A stretch of 64,000 nucleotides of DNA from Flavobacteriales bacterium (GTDB lineage Bacteria; Bacteroidota; Bacteroidia; Flavobacteriales_F; PHOS-HE28). The notes below the pieces were generated by a model. That model had not been told where the DNA came from and did not search any database. It saw only the letters and a program-made list of their open reading frames with translations. The stretch lies in NCBI GenBank assembly GCA_016699575.1, contig CP064979.1:4092001-4156000 (forward strand). Reading direction: 5' to 3'. Below, piece by piece: positions 42,359 through 50,730 of this stretch. Both the position numbers and the translations under genes were made by a program. The stretch's first letter is position 1; each line of letters opens with the position of its first letter.

Positions 42359-43366
42359 ATGAGCAAACAACGCCGCAAGAGCAGCGATTGCCCCAATTGC
42401 GGCAATCATCTGCGCCACGACGATGAATTCTGCAGTCGCTGCGGACAGGAGAACCACGAACTGCGGGTACCGATCGGCCATCTCTTCTTTGAGTTCATCG
42501 AGAGCATCACTCACTTCGATGGGAAGCTGTGGGCAACGCTCCGGGCCATGGCGGTGCCGGGGAAGATCACCGATGATTACCTGGCCGGCAAACGCGCCCG
42601 TTTCGTGCCGCCCGGCCGGCTGTACATCTTCACCAGCGTTGTGTACTTCTTCCTTCTCGGCGTGTCGCTCAACAACGGCAACGTGGCGGGGCTGCGGTTG
42701 AAACCTGCTGTAGCCGATAGCACAAGCACCGAAAGCGCGGACACCATCCCAACGGACTCCGTACAAGGAGAACGGGTTGCCATGGAAAACGGCGAGATCG
42801 AAGCGAGCTTCACCGTTCCCGATTCTTTGCTGGACCGTTTGCGACCCCGTGCCGATCGCCTAACGCGCGAAGAGCTCGACAGTGCCCTGGTATCCATCGG
42901 CTGGGAACCGAAGTGGATCAACCGGCGGCTCCTCGCCGGTTTGGCGCACATACCTGACGACCAACAAGCCGCGATGACCTACCTCATGCGCCTCTTCCCC
43001 AAGGCCATGAGCTACAGCATGTTCCTGCTCATGCCCTTCCTGGCGGTGCTGCTTGAACTGCTCGTGGCACGACGGCGGTTCTACTATGAGCACTTCATCT
43101 TCAGCGTGCACGTCCACATCGCCTCGTTCCTGATCAGCATCGTGCAAACGCTGCTGGGGTTCGTGCTGCCCGAATTCCTTTCCGCCGTGGTGGGTCTGGT
43201 GGCCACCATCGCCATGGTCGTGTATTTCATTCTCGCGCTCAAGCTGGTTTACCGGAAGTCCATCGGCGCGGCCATCGGGTACAGCTTCCTCCTGGCCTTG
43301 CCCTACTACTTGGCTACGGCGGTGCTGGTGCTGGTCTTCTTCGTGGTGGGTTTCATGTGGGTGTGA
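42359..43366 (+). CDS. DUF3667-family membrane protein with N-terminal zinc ribbon
   Basis: 335 residues. The N-terminal zinc ribbon is DCPNCGN...CSRCGQ (residues about 10-30). Then FFEFIESITHFDGKLWATLR and KRARFVPPGRLYIFTSVVYF, the usual DUF3667 signature, a soluble acidic loop (about 115-205) and four C-terminal membrane helices. Function unknown; widespread in Bacteroidota. Confidence 0.88.
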   Translation: MSKQRRKSSDCPNCGNHLRHDDEFCSRCGQENHELRVPIGHLFFEFIESITHFDGKLWATLRAMAVPGKITDDYLAGKRARFVPPGRLYIFTSVVYFFLLGVSLNNGNVAGLRLKPAVADSTSTESADTIPTDSVQGERVAMENGEIEASFTVPDSLLDRLRPRADRLTREELDSALVSIGWEPKWINRRLLAGLAHIPDDQQAAMTYLMRLFPKAMSYSMFLLMPFLAVLLELLVARRRFYYEHFIFSVHVHIASFLISIVQTLLGFVLPEFLSAVVGLVATIAMVVYFILALKLVYRKSIGAAIGYSFLLALPYYLATAVLVLVFFVVGFMWV

Positions 43367-43392
43367 GCATGGGACCGCGATGGCCAATGAGC

Positions 43393-43400
43393 TATCTTCG
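43393..43400 (+). promoter_or_regulatory. TATCTTCG promoter element
   Basis: A TAnnTTCG element 13 nt before the ATG at 43414, supporting that start. Confidence 0.35.
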
Positions 43401-43413
43401 GCCAATGCCTGGA

Positions 43414-43785
43414 ATGAGACAGTTCTTTCTGCTTGCGGTGTGCGGGATGTGGCTATCCCCGATGTGTCTCGGCCAAGGCACTGATCCCACATTTGTTATC
43501 GGCGGTGGGCTTGCTCCGGTTTACCCCACCATGCACATGGACGTGTACTACCCGGAGGAAGCAAGGGACGCGGATCTTGAAGGAAGCGTCATTCTGGGCG
43601 TAACAGTGGATACACTCTGCCAAGTGAAGGACAAGCGTATCATTCAGGATATCGGGATGGGCTGTGGGAGAGCAGCCTTGGTCGGGGTGGACAAGGACTT
43701 TGAGCTTGGACTGATGAAGAGGTTCGACTTCAAGTGCACGGTTGGCGAAATGCTCGTGCCTGTCCGGTTCGAACCGAATGATTGA
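43414..43785 (+). CDS. TonB C-terminal-like secreted protein
   Basis: 123 residues from the ATG at 43414. Signal peptide (FFLLAVCGMWLSPMCLG). The body resembles a TonB C-terminal domain: YYPEEARDADLEGSVILGVT, VDTLCQVKDKRIIQDIGMGC, AALVGVDKDF and VPVRFEPND. It lacks the membrane anchor and proline-rich spacer of a true TonB, so it is a TonB-like domain used alone, perhaps as a binding or scaffold protein in the periplasm. Confidence 0.7.
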   Translation: MRQFFLLAVCGMWLSPMCLGQGTDPTFVIGGGLAPVYPTMHMDVYYPEEARDADLEGSVILGVTVDTLCQVKDKRIIQDIGMGCGRAALVGVDKDFELGLMKRFDFKCTVGEMLVPVRFEPND

Positions 43786-43833
43786 AACCGGTCGGCCTCA
43801 GCAACGGTCGTGTCATGTGCTGATCTTCGCCCC

Positions 43834-44613
43834 ATGTCCTACTCCAAGATCCTCTTCTCCATCTCCGGCTCCGTTGCCACCATCCGCCTCAACCGCCCGG
43901 ACAAGCTCAACAGCTTCGACCGGGAGATGGCGCTGGAGGTGATCGCTGCGTTGGATCAATGCAAGTCCGATGCTAACGTGCGGGCAGTGCTGCTCTCCGG
44001 CGAGGGCCGGGCCTTCAGTGCGGGGCAAGACCTGGCCGAAGCCATTGCTCCAGGCACCAAGATCGAGGACATCCTTACCACCCAGTACAACCCTATCGTG
44101 AGACGCCTGCGGGCACTACCGAAGCCGGTGGTAGGGGCCGTGAACGGCGTTGCCGCAGGAGCTGGCGCCAACATCGCCTACGCCTGCGACCTGACCCTGG
44201 CCGCCGAGAGCGCCAACTTCATCCAGAGCTTCATCAACATCGGGCTCATCCCGGACAGCGGCGGCACGCACACCTTGCCTCGTCTGGTCGGTATGCAGCG
44301 CGCCTTCGGGCAGATGATACTGGCGCCCAAAGTGAGCGCCAAGGATGCGGAGGCCCAAGGCATGATCTGGAAGTGCGTGCCCGATGCCGATCTGATGAAC
44401 GAGGCAACAGCACTGGCCACCCGTTTGGCCGCCATGCCCACCAAGGCCATTGCCCTCACCAAGGAGGCCCTCAACCGAGCGCAATACAACACCCTCGACG
44501 CCCAACTGGACGCGGAGAACGAGCTCCAGACCATCGCCGGCCGGAGCCATGACTACAACGAGGGTGTGCAGGCGTTCCTGGAAAAGCGCAAGCCCGTTTA
44601 CAAGGGCGAATAA
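43834..44613 (+). CDS. paaG: Enoyl-CoA hydratase/isomerase, PaaG type
   Basis: 259 residues from the ATG at 43834, preferred over one at 43810 because the protein then begins as its family does. Crotonase fold: VATIRLNRPDKLNSFDREMA, GRAFSAGQDLAEAI, PKPVVGAVNGVAAGAGANIA, GLIPDSGGTHTLPRLVGMQR. These match the ring-epoxide isomerase (oxepin-forming) PaaG of phenylacetate degradation more than generic hydratases. It is followed by a PaaH-type dehydrogenase 12 bp on. Confidence 0.85.
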   Translation: MSYSKILFSISGSVATIRLNRPDKLNSFDREMALEVIAALDQCKSDANVRAVLLSGEGRAFSAGQDLAEAIAPGTKIEDILTTQYNPIVRRLRALPKPVVGAVNGVAAGAGANIAYACDLTLAAESANFIQSFINIGLIPDSGGTHTLPRLVGMQRAFGQMILAPKVSAKDAEAQGMIWKCVPDADLMNEATALATRLAAMPTKAIALTKEALNRAQYNTLDAQLDAENELQTIAGRSHDYNEGVQAFLEKRKPVYKGE

Positions 44614-44625
44614 GACCTTCGCCGC

Positions 44626-45807
44626 ATGGACCAGAACACCATCGTTGGCGTCATCGGCGCGGGCACCATGGGCAGCGGCATTGCGCAAGTGGCTGCCCAG
44701 GCCGGGCACACGTGTTACCTCTACGATGCCAACAGCGCTGCCATTGAACGAGCACTGATCGGCTTGCGCGGCACCATCACCAAGCTGGTGGAGAAGGGCA
44801 AGTTCACCCCGGAACAAGGCATAGCCATCGGCGACCGTCTGAAGCCGGCCACCAACCTGAAGGACCTTGGCTCGTGTGGATTGGTCATTGAAGCCATCGT
44901 CGAGGATCTGGTCATCAAGAAGAAGGTCTTCGCTGAACTGGAAACACTGGTTGGCGAGGATGCCGTGCTTGCTACCAACACCTCCTCGCTTTCGGTAACG
45001 GCCATCGCCGCGGCTTGCAAGAAGCCCGAACGCGTCATCGGGCTGCACTTCTTCAACCCCGCTCCACTACTGCCGCTGGTGGAAGTAGTCCCGGGTTTGC
45101 AAACGGCTTCCGAACTGGCGGCTTCGTGCACAGCAATCATGAAGGCTTGGGGCAAAACACCGGTGGTCTGCAAGGACACCCCCGGCTTCATCGTGAATCG
45201 TGTGGCACGGCCGTTCTACGGTGAGGCGATCCGGATCTTCGAAGAGGGTATTGCGGACATGCCCACCATCGACCGCGCCATGAAGGAGGTCGGTGGTTTC
45301 AAGATGGGCCCGTTCGAGCTGATGGACCTCATCGGCAACGACATCAACTTCACGGTGACGAAAACCGTTTGGGAGAGCTTCTTCTTCGACCCGCGTTACA
45401 AACCCAGCTTCACCCAGCAGCGCCAGGTCGAGGCTGGCTGGCTGGGACGCAAGACAGGTCGTGGGTACTACACCTATGACCAAGGTCAACCCCAAGTGCT
45501 TGTCACTCCGAGCGAAGCCAAGGGGGACCAACACCTTCTCGGCAGCATCCACCTGCGCATCCTCGTCATGCTCATCAACGAAGCTGCGGATGCCTTGCAC
45601 CTCGGCGTTGCCAACCGCGAGGACATCGACCTGGCGATGACAAAGGGCGTCAACTACCCAAAGGGGCTTCTGAAGTGGGCGGATGACCTGGGGCTTCCCA
45701 CCTGTCTTGCGGAACTGGAACACCTGCAGGCTGAATACGGAGAGGACCGCTACCGACCCAGTCCGCTGTTGCGGCGCTTGGCTGCCAAGGGTGCCGCATT
45801 TTATTGA
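44626..45807 (+). CDS. paaH: 3-hydroxyacyl-CoA dehydrogenase, PaaH type
   Basis: 393 residues. The NAD-binding motif is GVIGAGTMGSGIAQ near the N-terminus; VIGLHFFNPAPLLPLVEVVP, TPGFIVNRVARPFYGEAIRI and MGPFELMDLIGNDINFTVTK are dehydrogenase-family motifs. About 100 extra C-terminal residues form a second helical domain as in PaaH. It oxidises 3-hydroxyadipyl-CoA in phenylacetate catabolism, or other 3-hydroxyacyl-CoAs. Confidence 0.85.
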   Translation: MDQNTIVGVIGAGTMGSGIAQVAAQAGHTCYLYDANSAAIERALIGLRGTITKLVEKGKFTPEQGIAIGDRLKPATNLKDLGSCGLVIEAIVEDLVIKKKVFAELETLVGEDAVLATNTSSLSVTAIAAACKKPERVIGLHFFNPAPLLPLVEVVPGLQTASELAASCTAIMKAWGKTPVVCKDTPGFIVNRVARPFYGEAIRIFEEGIADMPTIDRAMKEVGGFKMGPFELMDLIGNDINFTVTKTVWESFFFDPRYKPSFTQQRQVEAGWLGRKTGRGYYTYDQGQPQVLVTPSEAKGDQHLLGSIHLRILVMLINEAADALHLGVANREDIDLAMTKGVNYPKGLLKWADDLGLPTCLAELEHLQAEYGEDRYRPSPLLRRLAAKGAAFY

Positions 45808-45880
45808 ACTGGTTCAAGTAACGGAGGGCGTTGCCCGTGTTTAATTCGCGGCCCCGGAAACGAACCGACCAAACCACACC

Positions 45881-46540
45881 ATGAAATTCCAAGTTGCTAC
45901 CGCTGCCACCCTGGCTGCCCTGTTCCTTGTTGCCTGCGGCCCCAACGCCGAAGAGCAAGCCGCTGCAAAAGCCAAGGCCGAGGCCGATAGCCTCGCCGCT
46001 GCTGCTGCGCAGGAAATGACCTACACCATCGATGCCGCTTCCAGCAAAGTGAACTGGACCGGCACCATGCTGGGCATCAAGAACCACACGGGTACCCTGC
46101 TGTTCAGCAATGGCACCGTGATGACCAAGGGTGGTATGCTCTCCGGCGGTGAATTCACCGTGGACATGAAGAGCTACACGATGACCGACACCAACTATGC
46201 GCCCGACGGCAGCGAAAAGGGCACCCGCGCCATGCTCATGGGCCACCTGATGAGCCCTGATTTCTTCGCAGTGGACAGCTTCCCCACGGCTACGCTGAAG
46301 ATAACCAGCGCTAACGGCAACACCGCCACCGCCGACCTCACCGTTCGTGGTAAGACCAACAGCGAGACCATCACGGATATCGTTGTTACCCCGAACGAAG
46401 ACGGCAGCATGACCGCCACCGGCAAACTGGTGTTCGACCGCCAGAAGTACAACGTGAAGTGGGACAGCGGCAGCAAAGAGGCCGTGCTGAACGATAACAT
46501 CGAACTGACCGTGGAGCTCAGCGGCAAGGCTGCTCAGTAA
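45881..46540 (+). CDS. YceI-family lipoprotein
   Basis: 219 residues. Lipobox LVACGPNAEE, an Ala/Glu/Lys-rich linker, then a YceI lipocalin-like domain: TYTIDAASSKVNWTGTMLGI, HTGTLLFSNGTVMTKGGML, ADLTVRGKTNSETI and KYNVKWDSGSKEAVLNDNIE. YceI proteins bind polyisoprenoid-like lipids. Lipid-anchored in the envelope. A strong terminator follows. TAATTCG at 45842-45848 could be its promoter element. Confidence 0.9.
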   Translation: MKFQVATAATLAALFLVACGPNAEEQAAAKAKAEADSLAAAAAQEMTYTIDAASSKVNWTGTMLGIKNHTGTLLFSNGTVMTKGGMLSGGEFTVDMKSYTMTDTNYAPDGSEKGTRAMLMGHLMSPDFFAVDSFPTATLKITSANGNTATADLTVRGKTNSETITDIVVTPNEDGSMTATGKLVFDRQKYNVKWDSGSKEAVLNDNIELTVELSGKAAQ

Positions 46541-46559
46541 CCGCGTTTGGTGAAAGCAG

Positions 46560-46590
46560 GAAAGCCCCAGCAATGGGGCTTTCTTGTTTT
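46560..46590 (+). terminator. Intrinsic terminator
   Basis: GAAAGCCCC (46560-46568), loop AGCAAT, GGGGCTTTC (46575-46583), then TTGTTTT: a typical stem with a U-rich tail, 20 nt after the YceI stop. Confidence 0.88.
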
Positions 46591-46618
46591 CTGCCGGGGC
46601 GCGTTTGCTACCACGGCC

Positions 46619-46641
46619 GGAGCGCGTTTGCAACGCGCTCC
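46619..46641. repeat. Palindromic repeat GGAGCGCGT-TTGCA-ACGCGCTCC
   Basis: Nine-bp perfect arms. Its twin at 47897-47919 has A/G and T/C replaced in register, so pairing is kept. Followed by TGGGAAG and a smaller GCGC hairpin in both places. An incomplete third copy lies just upstream (GGGGCGCGTTTGC, 46596-46608). Confidence 0.75.
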
Positions 46642-46670
46642 ACTGGGAAGTGCGCTTCAAGCGCACACGC

Positions 46671-47336
46671 TCACTTCAGCGCACCGGCCATCCACGCATT
46701 GAACGGGCACATGGCCAGGTAGTGGGCCATGAGCACATCAATGAGCTTGGCATCCGCCACCAGCTTGGCCGGACGGTCAACCCCTACATAGAACTGCTTA
46801 TTGGCGATGAGCGGCTCCTTCTTGGCCGCTTCCTTGAACTCGGCGGGCAGCACTTTGTTGGCTTCGCCCTGCACGCTTCCGAAGGTGCTCACGAACGCCT
46901 TGGCTTCAATGACCTTGCGGAAGCCCTTCGGATCGCGCACTATGGCCGTACGGATCTTCTCCAATTGGTCCTTCTCAGGCTGGTAGCAACCGCCGTAGAT
47001 CTTCACAGCCTCGGGGCCCAAGGCGAAGTAGATGCCGGGCACCGCATGGTCCTTGCGTCCAGCGGGTGATATGATGGCCGATGTCTCCAGCTTGTAGGGC
47101 GTCTTGTCCTTGCTGAACCGGATGTCTTTGTTGATGCCGAAGATGGCCTCCTTCGGCTCGATGGCAATGGCCTTGTCGTGCTTGGCGATACGCTTGATGG
47201 CCTCGCCGACGAAGGCCTCGAAGGGCTTCTTCACGCTGGCCTCGTAGCGCTTGCGGTTTGCATCGAACCATTCCTTGTTGTTGTTCTTCGCCAGGTCTTT
47301 GAAGAAGGCGTTGAAGTCGTTGGTGAACCAGGCCAT
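46671..47336 (-). CDS. DUF2461-domain protein
   Basis: 221 residues from the ATG at 47336. FFKDLAKNNNKEWFDANRKR, YEASVKKPFEAFVGEAIKRI, IFGINKDIRFSKDKTPYKLE and AVPGIYFALGPEAVKIYGGC are DUF2461. Function unknown. It is divergent from the ogt-like gene, and the pair is flanked by related palindromes. Confidence 0.9.
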   Translation of the reverse strand: MAWFTNDFNAFFKDLAKNNNKEWFDANRKRYEASVKKPFEAFVGEAIKRIAKHDKAIAIEPKEAIFGINKDIRFSKDKTPYKLETSAIISPAGRKDHAVPGIYFALGPEAVKIYGGCYQPEKDQLEKIRTAIVRDPKGFRKVIEAKAFVSTFGSVQGEANKVLPAEFKEAAKKEPLIANKQFYVGVDRPAKLVADAKLIDVLMAHYLAMCPFNAWMAGALK

Positions 47337-47370
47337 GGTGGTTTTCTTTGGGGTGGAGGCCGAAGGTGCC

Positions 47371-47883
47371 ATGAAAAGGGAGACCGCCAATACCACCCCG
47401 GAACTGTTCGGCCCGATGTACGTCGGCAGCATCACCAGCCCCGTTGGCAAGGTTTACGTGGAATGCGATGGCGAGCGGATCACCAGTGTGTCGTTCAGCA
47501 GCCCCGGGCGTGGCCTGCGGGGCAAACAACCCAAACTCCTCAAGGAAGCCCTGCTCCAACTGGCCGGTTACTTCAAAGGCACCCGCAAGAAATTCGACCT
47601 GGCCTTGTACCAAGTAGGTAGTCCATACCGCCGCAAGGTTTGGACCCGGCTTTCGGCCATACCCCAAGGGCAAGCCATCACCTACGAGCAGTTGGCGGCG
47701 GAGGTGGGCGGTAATCCACGCTCAGCAGGCACGGCCTGCGCGGTGAACCCGTTGCTGATCCTGGTGCCCTGCCACCGGGTGATGGGCAAGACCGGCTTGC
47801 TCACGGGCTATGCTGGCGGCATCTGGCGCAAGAAGTGGCTGCTGGAGCACGAGGGCGTGCTGGCCAAGGAACTCTTCGATTGA
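47371..47883 (+). CDS. Methylated-DNA-protein-cysteine methyltransferase (Ogt/MGMT type)
   Basis: 170 residues from the ATG at 47371. SPVGKVYVECDGERITSVSF, RKVWTRLSAIPQGQAITYEQ, LAAEVGGNPRSAGTACAVNP and the acceptor motif PCHRV with Cys134. It moves methyl groups from O6-methylguanine to itself in direct repair. The gene lies among phenylacetate genes without an obvious functional link. Confidence 0.92.
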   Translation: MKRETANTTPELFGPMYVGSITSPVGKVYVECDGERITSVSFSSPGRGLRGKQPKLLKEALLQLAGYFKGTRKKFDLALYQVGSPYRRKVWTRLSAIPQGQAITYEQLAAEVGGNPRSAGTACAVNPLLILVPCHRVMGKTGLLTGYAGGIWRKKWLLEHEGVLAKELFD

Positions 47884-47896
47884 GCGGCCATTGGTC

Positions 47897-47919
47897 GGGG
47901 CGCGTTTGCAACGCGCCCC
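47897..47919. repeat. Palindromic repeat GGGGCGCGT-TTGCA-ACGCGCCCC
   Basis: Nine-bp perfect arms; twin of 46619-46641. A small hairpin GGGCGCC...GGCGCC follows, as in the twin. Confidence 0.75.
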
Positions 47920-47949
47920 TCGTGGGAAGGGCGCCTGTGGCGCCGCCGC

Positions 47950-47957
47950 TACCTTGC
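47950..47957 (+). promoter_or_regulatory. TACCTTGC promoter element of paaI
   Basis: Four nt before the ATG at 47962, so nearly leaderless. Confidence 0.35.
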
Positions 47958-47961
47958 GCCC

Positions 47962-48405
47962 ATGGAACCGAAGGCGCTGGCGGAGAAGATCGTGGCCCGG
48001 ATGTACGACAACGACCCCTTCAGCATCTGGTTGGGCATTGAGCGGTTGGTTGTGGATGCCGGAACCTGCACCCTGGGGTTGACCGTGAAGCGCGACATGC
48101 TGAACGGTTTCGCGATCGCCCACGGCGGCATCACCTACTCACTGGCCGATAGTTGCCTGGCCTTTGCCAGCAACAGTCACGGCATCCAGTGCGTGAGCGT
48201 GGAAACCTCCATAGCCCACACCCGGCCTGTGAAGGAGGGCGATGTGCTCACCGCCATTGCCAGTGAGCTGGAGCGCAGCCGGCGCTTCGGTCGGTACGAC
48301 GTGCGCATTACCGACCAGACGAACAAGACCGTGGCCCTGTTCCGGGGCACCGTGTTCCGCACCGGCAAACCTTGGTTCCCTGAACTGACCCCCAGCGAAG
48401 AATGA
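47962..48405 (+). CDS. paaI: Hotdog-fold thioesterase, PaaI type
   Basis: 147 residues. Hotdog fold with the PaaI motif DMLNGFAIAHGGITYSLADS and SNSHGIQCVSVETSIAHTRP. It hydrolyses aryl- or acyl-CoA that stalls in phenylacetate catabolism. Overlaps the thiolase gene by 4 bp (ATGA). Confidence 0.85.
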   Translation: MEPKALAEKIVARMYDNDPFSIWLGIERLVVDAGTCTLGLTVKRDMLNGFAIAHGGITYSLADSCLAFASNSHGIQCVSVETSIAHTRPVKEGDVLTAIASELERSRRFGRYDVRITDQTNKTVALFRGTVFRTGKPWFPELTPSEE

Positions 48406-49607
48406 ACGCAGCCTATATCGTTGACGCAGTACGTACCCCCATCGGCAGCTTCGCCGGCACCTTGGCCCCGGTCCGCGCCGATGACCTGGCCGCCCACGCC
48501 CTCCGGGAACTTCTCAAGCGCCAACCCGGCTTGGATCCTGCCGCCATCGACGACGTCATCCTCGGTTGCGCCAACCAAGCCGGTGAGGACAACCGCAACG
48601 TTGCACGGATGGCATTGCTGCTGGCCGGCTATCCGGTGAGCGCTCCTGGCGAAACAGTTAATCGACTGTGCGCAAGTGGAATGAGTGCAGTTGTTCAAGC
48701 CGGGAGAGCCATCGCGGCGAACCATGGCGATGTACTCATTGCCGGTGGCGTGGAGCACATGACCCGTGGCCCTTGGGTGATGAGCAAGACCAGCACCCCT
48801 TACGGCCGGGATGCGCAACTCTTCGACAGCAGCTTCGGTTGGCGGTTCATCAACCCGGCCATGAAGGAGAAGTTCGGTGTGGATGCCATGGGCGAAACGG
48901 CGGAGAACCTCTTGGAAGATCAACCCATCAGCCGGGAAGACCAGGACCGATTTGCGCTCTGGAGCCAGCAAAAAGCTGCGGCTGCCCAGTCCAACGGTCG
49001 ACTCGCACAAGAGATCGCCCCTGTTCCCATCCCTCAACGCAAGGGCGACCCGATCCTGTTCGCCACCGACGAATTCGTAAAGCCCAAGACCACCATGGAA
49101 GGTCTGGGCGGTTTGAAGCCCGCCTTCAGGAAGAACGGCACCGTGACGGCCGGTAACAGCAGTGGCCTGAACGATGGTGCCGCCGCCGTGCTGGTGGCCA
49201 GCGAGACCGGATTGAAGGAGCATGGGTTGAAGCCTTTGGCCCGCATCGTAACCGCGGCGGTGGTGGGCGTGGAACCACGCATCATGGGCATCGGCCCGGT
49301 GAATGCCACCAAACTGGCCCTGAAGCGCGCCGGGGTGAAGCTCGACGACATGGACATCATCGAACTGAATGAAGCCTTTGCGGCCCAAGCCCTTAGCTGC
49401 ACCAGGGCACTGGGCATTGCTGACAACGACCCCCGCCTTAACCCCAATGGTGGAGCCATCGCCCTAGGCCATCCACTGGGCATGAGCGGGGCCCGTCTGC
49501 TGCAAACAGCGGCTCTTGAACTGCAAGCCACCGCTAAGCGTTACGCCCTTTGCACCATGTGCATCGGTGTTGGCCAGGGGTACGCAGCCATAATTGAGCG
49601 TGCTTGA
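48402..49607 (+). CDS. paaJ: Thiolase, 3-oxoadipyl-CoA/acetyl-CoA acyltransferase (PaaJ type)
   Basis: 401 residues. Thiolase motifs are complete: VNRLCASGMSAVVQAGRAIA with the acyl-accepting Cys, NPNGGAIALGHPLGMSGARL with the His, and CTMCIGVGQGYA with the second Cys. GARLLQTAALELQ fits the 3-oxoadipyl-CoA thiolase group, though a general fatty-acid thiolase cannot be excluded. It ends the phenylacetate set; the paaABCDE oxygenase, paaK and paaZ genes are not in the window. Confidence 0.85.
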   Translation: MNAAYIVDAVRTPIGSFAGTLAPVRADDLAAHALRELLKRQPGLDPAAIDDVILGCANQAGEDNRNVARMALLLAGYPVSAPGETVNRLCASGMSAVVQAGRAIAANHGDVLIAGGVEHMTRGPWVMSKTSTPYGRDAQLFDSSFGWRFINPAMKEKFGVDAMGETAENLLEDQPISREDQDRFALWSQQKAAAAQSNGRLAQEIAPVPIPQRKGDPILFATDEFVKPKTTMEGLGGLKPAFRKNGTVTAGNSSGLNDGAAAVLVASETGLKEHGLKPLARIVTAAVVGVEPRIMGIGPVNATKLALKRAGVKLDDMDIIELNEAFAAQALSCTRALGIADNDPRLNPNGGAIALGHPLGMSGARLLQTAALELQATAKRYALCTMCIGVGQGYAAIIERA

Positions 49608-49656
49608 CCGGTTCACAACCCAGGCTCAAGCGCGACAGGACCGTTTCCCCGGCGCA

Positions 49657-49664
49657 TAGTTTCG
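49657..49664 (+). promoter_or_regulatory. TAGTTTCG promoter element
   Basis: A TAnTTTCG variant 25 nt before the ATG at 49690. Confidence 0.35.
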
Positions 49665-49689
49665 CCCCCCTCACCATCGCCCTCCCCAC

Positions 49690-50292
49690 ATGGTCGTAAC
49701 CGAGCAGATCAACCAGTACATCGCCGAGCAGGACGAGTGGAAACGCCGCCTGCTGGTGCGCTTGCGCCAGCTAATCCATGCCGAGTGCCCCGATGCGGTG
49801 GAGACCTGGAAATGGAACAGCCCGCACTTCGACCACAAGGGCATCATGATCGGACTGCAGTCGTTCAAGGAGCACGTGGCTGTGTGGTTCCACAAAGGTT
49901 CGCTCATCAAGGACCCCAAGAAGCTCTTCCAGCCGCTGGCCAAGGGCGAGGACAAGGGCATGCGGGCCTACCACTTGCACGAAGGGGACGCCATCAACGA
50001 AAAGGCGTTTGCCGATCTGGTTTGCCAGGCCGTTGGGTTGAACGAGAAAGGCACCAAGCTCACGGATGCCAAACCACGGCGGGCATTGGTGGTGCCGGAG
50101 GAACTGGAAGCCGTGCTGATGAAGGACGAAGCTGCCTGGGCCCACTGGGAGAAGTTCAGCACAAGCCACAAGCGGGAGTACGCCGAGTGGGTGACCGATG
50201 CCAAGCAGGAGGAAACCAAGAAGCGCCGCATCGCCCAAGCTTTGGAGATGATCCGCGAGGGGCAGGGCAAGAACGACAAGTACAGCGCCTGA
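49690..50292 (+). CDS. YdeI/OmpD-associated and DUF1801-like protein
   Basis: 200 residues. N-terminal DUF1801-like domain (PDAVETWKWNSPHFDHKGIM, GLQSFKEHVAVWFHKGSLI) and a C-terminal YdeI-type bacteriocin-protection-like helical part (KRRIAQALEMIREGQ), preceded by EEAVLMKDEAAWAHWEKFS-like sequence. Function unknown; the family is linked to antimicrobial tolerance in enterobacteria by name only. Confidence 0.8.
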   Translation: MVVTEQINQYIAEQDEWKRRLLVRLRQLIHAECPDAVETWKWNSPHFDHKGIMIGLQSFKEHVAVWFHKGSLIKDPKKLFQPLAKGEDKGMRAYHLHEGDAINEKAFADLVCQAVGLNEKGTKLTDAKPRRALVVPEELEAVLMKDEAAWAHWEKFSTSHKREYAEWVTDAKQEETKKRRIAQALEMIREGQGKNDKYSA

Positions 50293-50311
50293 AGAAACCT
50301 GACCGAATGAA

Positions 50312-50342
50312 GAAGCCCCGCCGGTTGGACCAGCGGGGCTTC
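50312..50342. terminator. Hairpin terminator
   Basis: GAAGCCCCGC (50312-50321) pairs with GCGGGGCTTC (50333-50342) between convergent genes. Confidence 0.8.
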
Positions 50343-50361
50343 GTGCTTGTATGGGCAGGGC

Positions 50362-50625
50362 TTACTTGCCTTCCTCCTTGATGTGGCGGGCGAAACGCTT
50401 CTTGAACTTGTCCACGCGACCAGCGGTGTCCACCAGCATCATCTTGCCGGTGTAGAACGGGTGGCTGGTGTGGCTGATATCGATCTTCACCAACGGATAC
50501 TCCTGGCCTTCGTAGGTGATGGTGTCCTTGGTGTTGGTGCAGCTCTTGGTGATGAACATGTAGTCGTTGCTCATGTCCTTGAACACCACCAAGCGGTAGT
50601 TCTCGGGGTGGATGCCTTGTTTCAT
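50362..50625 (-). CDS. rpmE2: 50S ribosomal protein L31, type B
   Basis: 87 residues from the ATG at 50625. MKQGIHPENYRLVVFKDMSN, SCTNTKDTITYEGQEYPLVK, SHPFYTGKMMLVDTAGRVDK and a Lys/Arg-rich end are the zinc-free (type B) L31. It lacks the four Cys of the zinc form. Bacteroidota normally encode this type as their only L31. Single gene with its own terminator. Confidence 0.95.
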   Translation of the reverse strand: MKQGIHPENYRLVVFKDMSNDYMFITKSCTNTKDTITYEGQEYPLVKIDISHTSHPFYTGKMMLVDTAGRVDKFKKRFARHIKEEGK

Positions 50626-50730
50626 GGTCGTTTGGTTGTGTCCGCCGCCATCCAACTGTTGGGGAATGTCTGCGAACGGGCCGCGAATGTAGGCGTATAT
50701 CCTTACCCGACAACCAATGGGTTCCGTGGC

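Noticed and set aside
43414..43785. True TonB energy transducer
   Set aside because: There is a signal peptide but no membrane anchor that would remain, no proline-rich spacer and no ExbB/ExbD.
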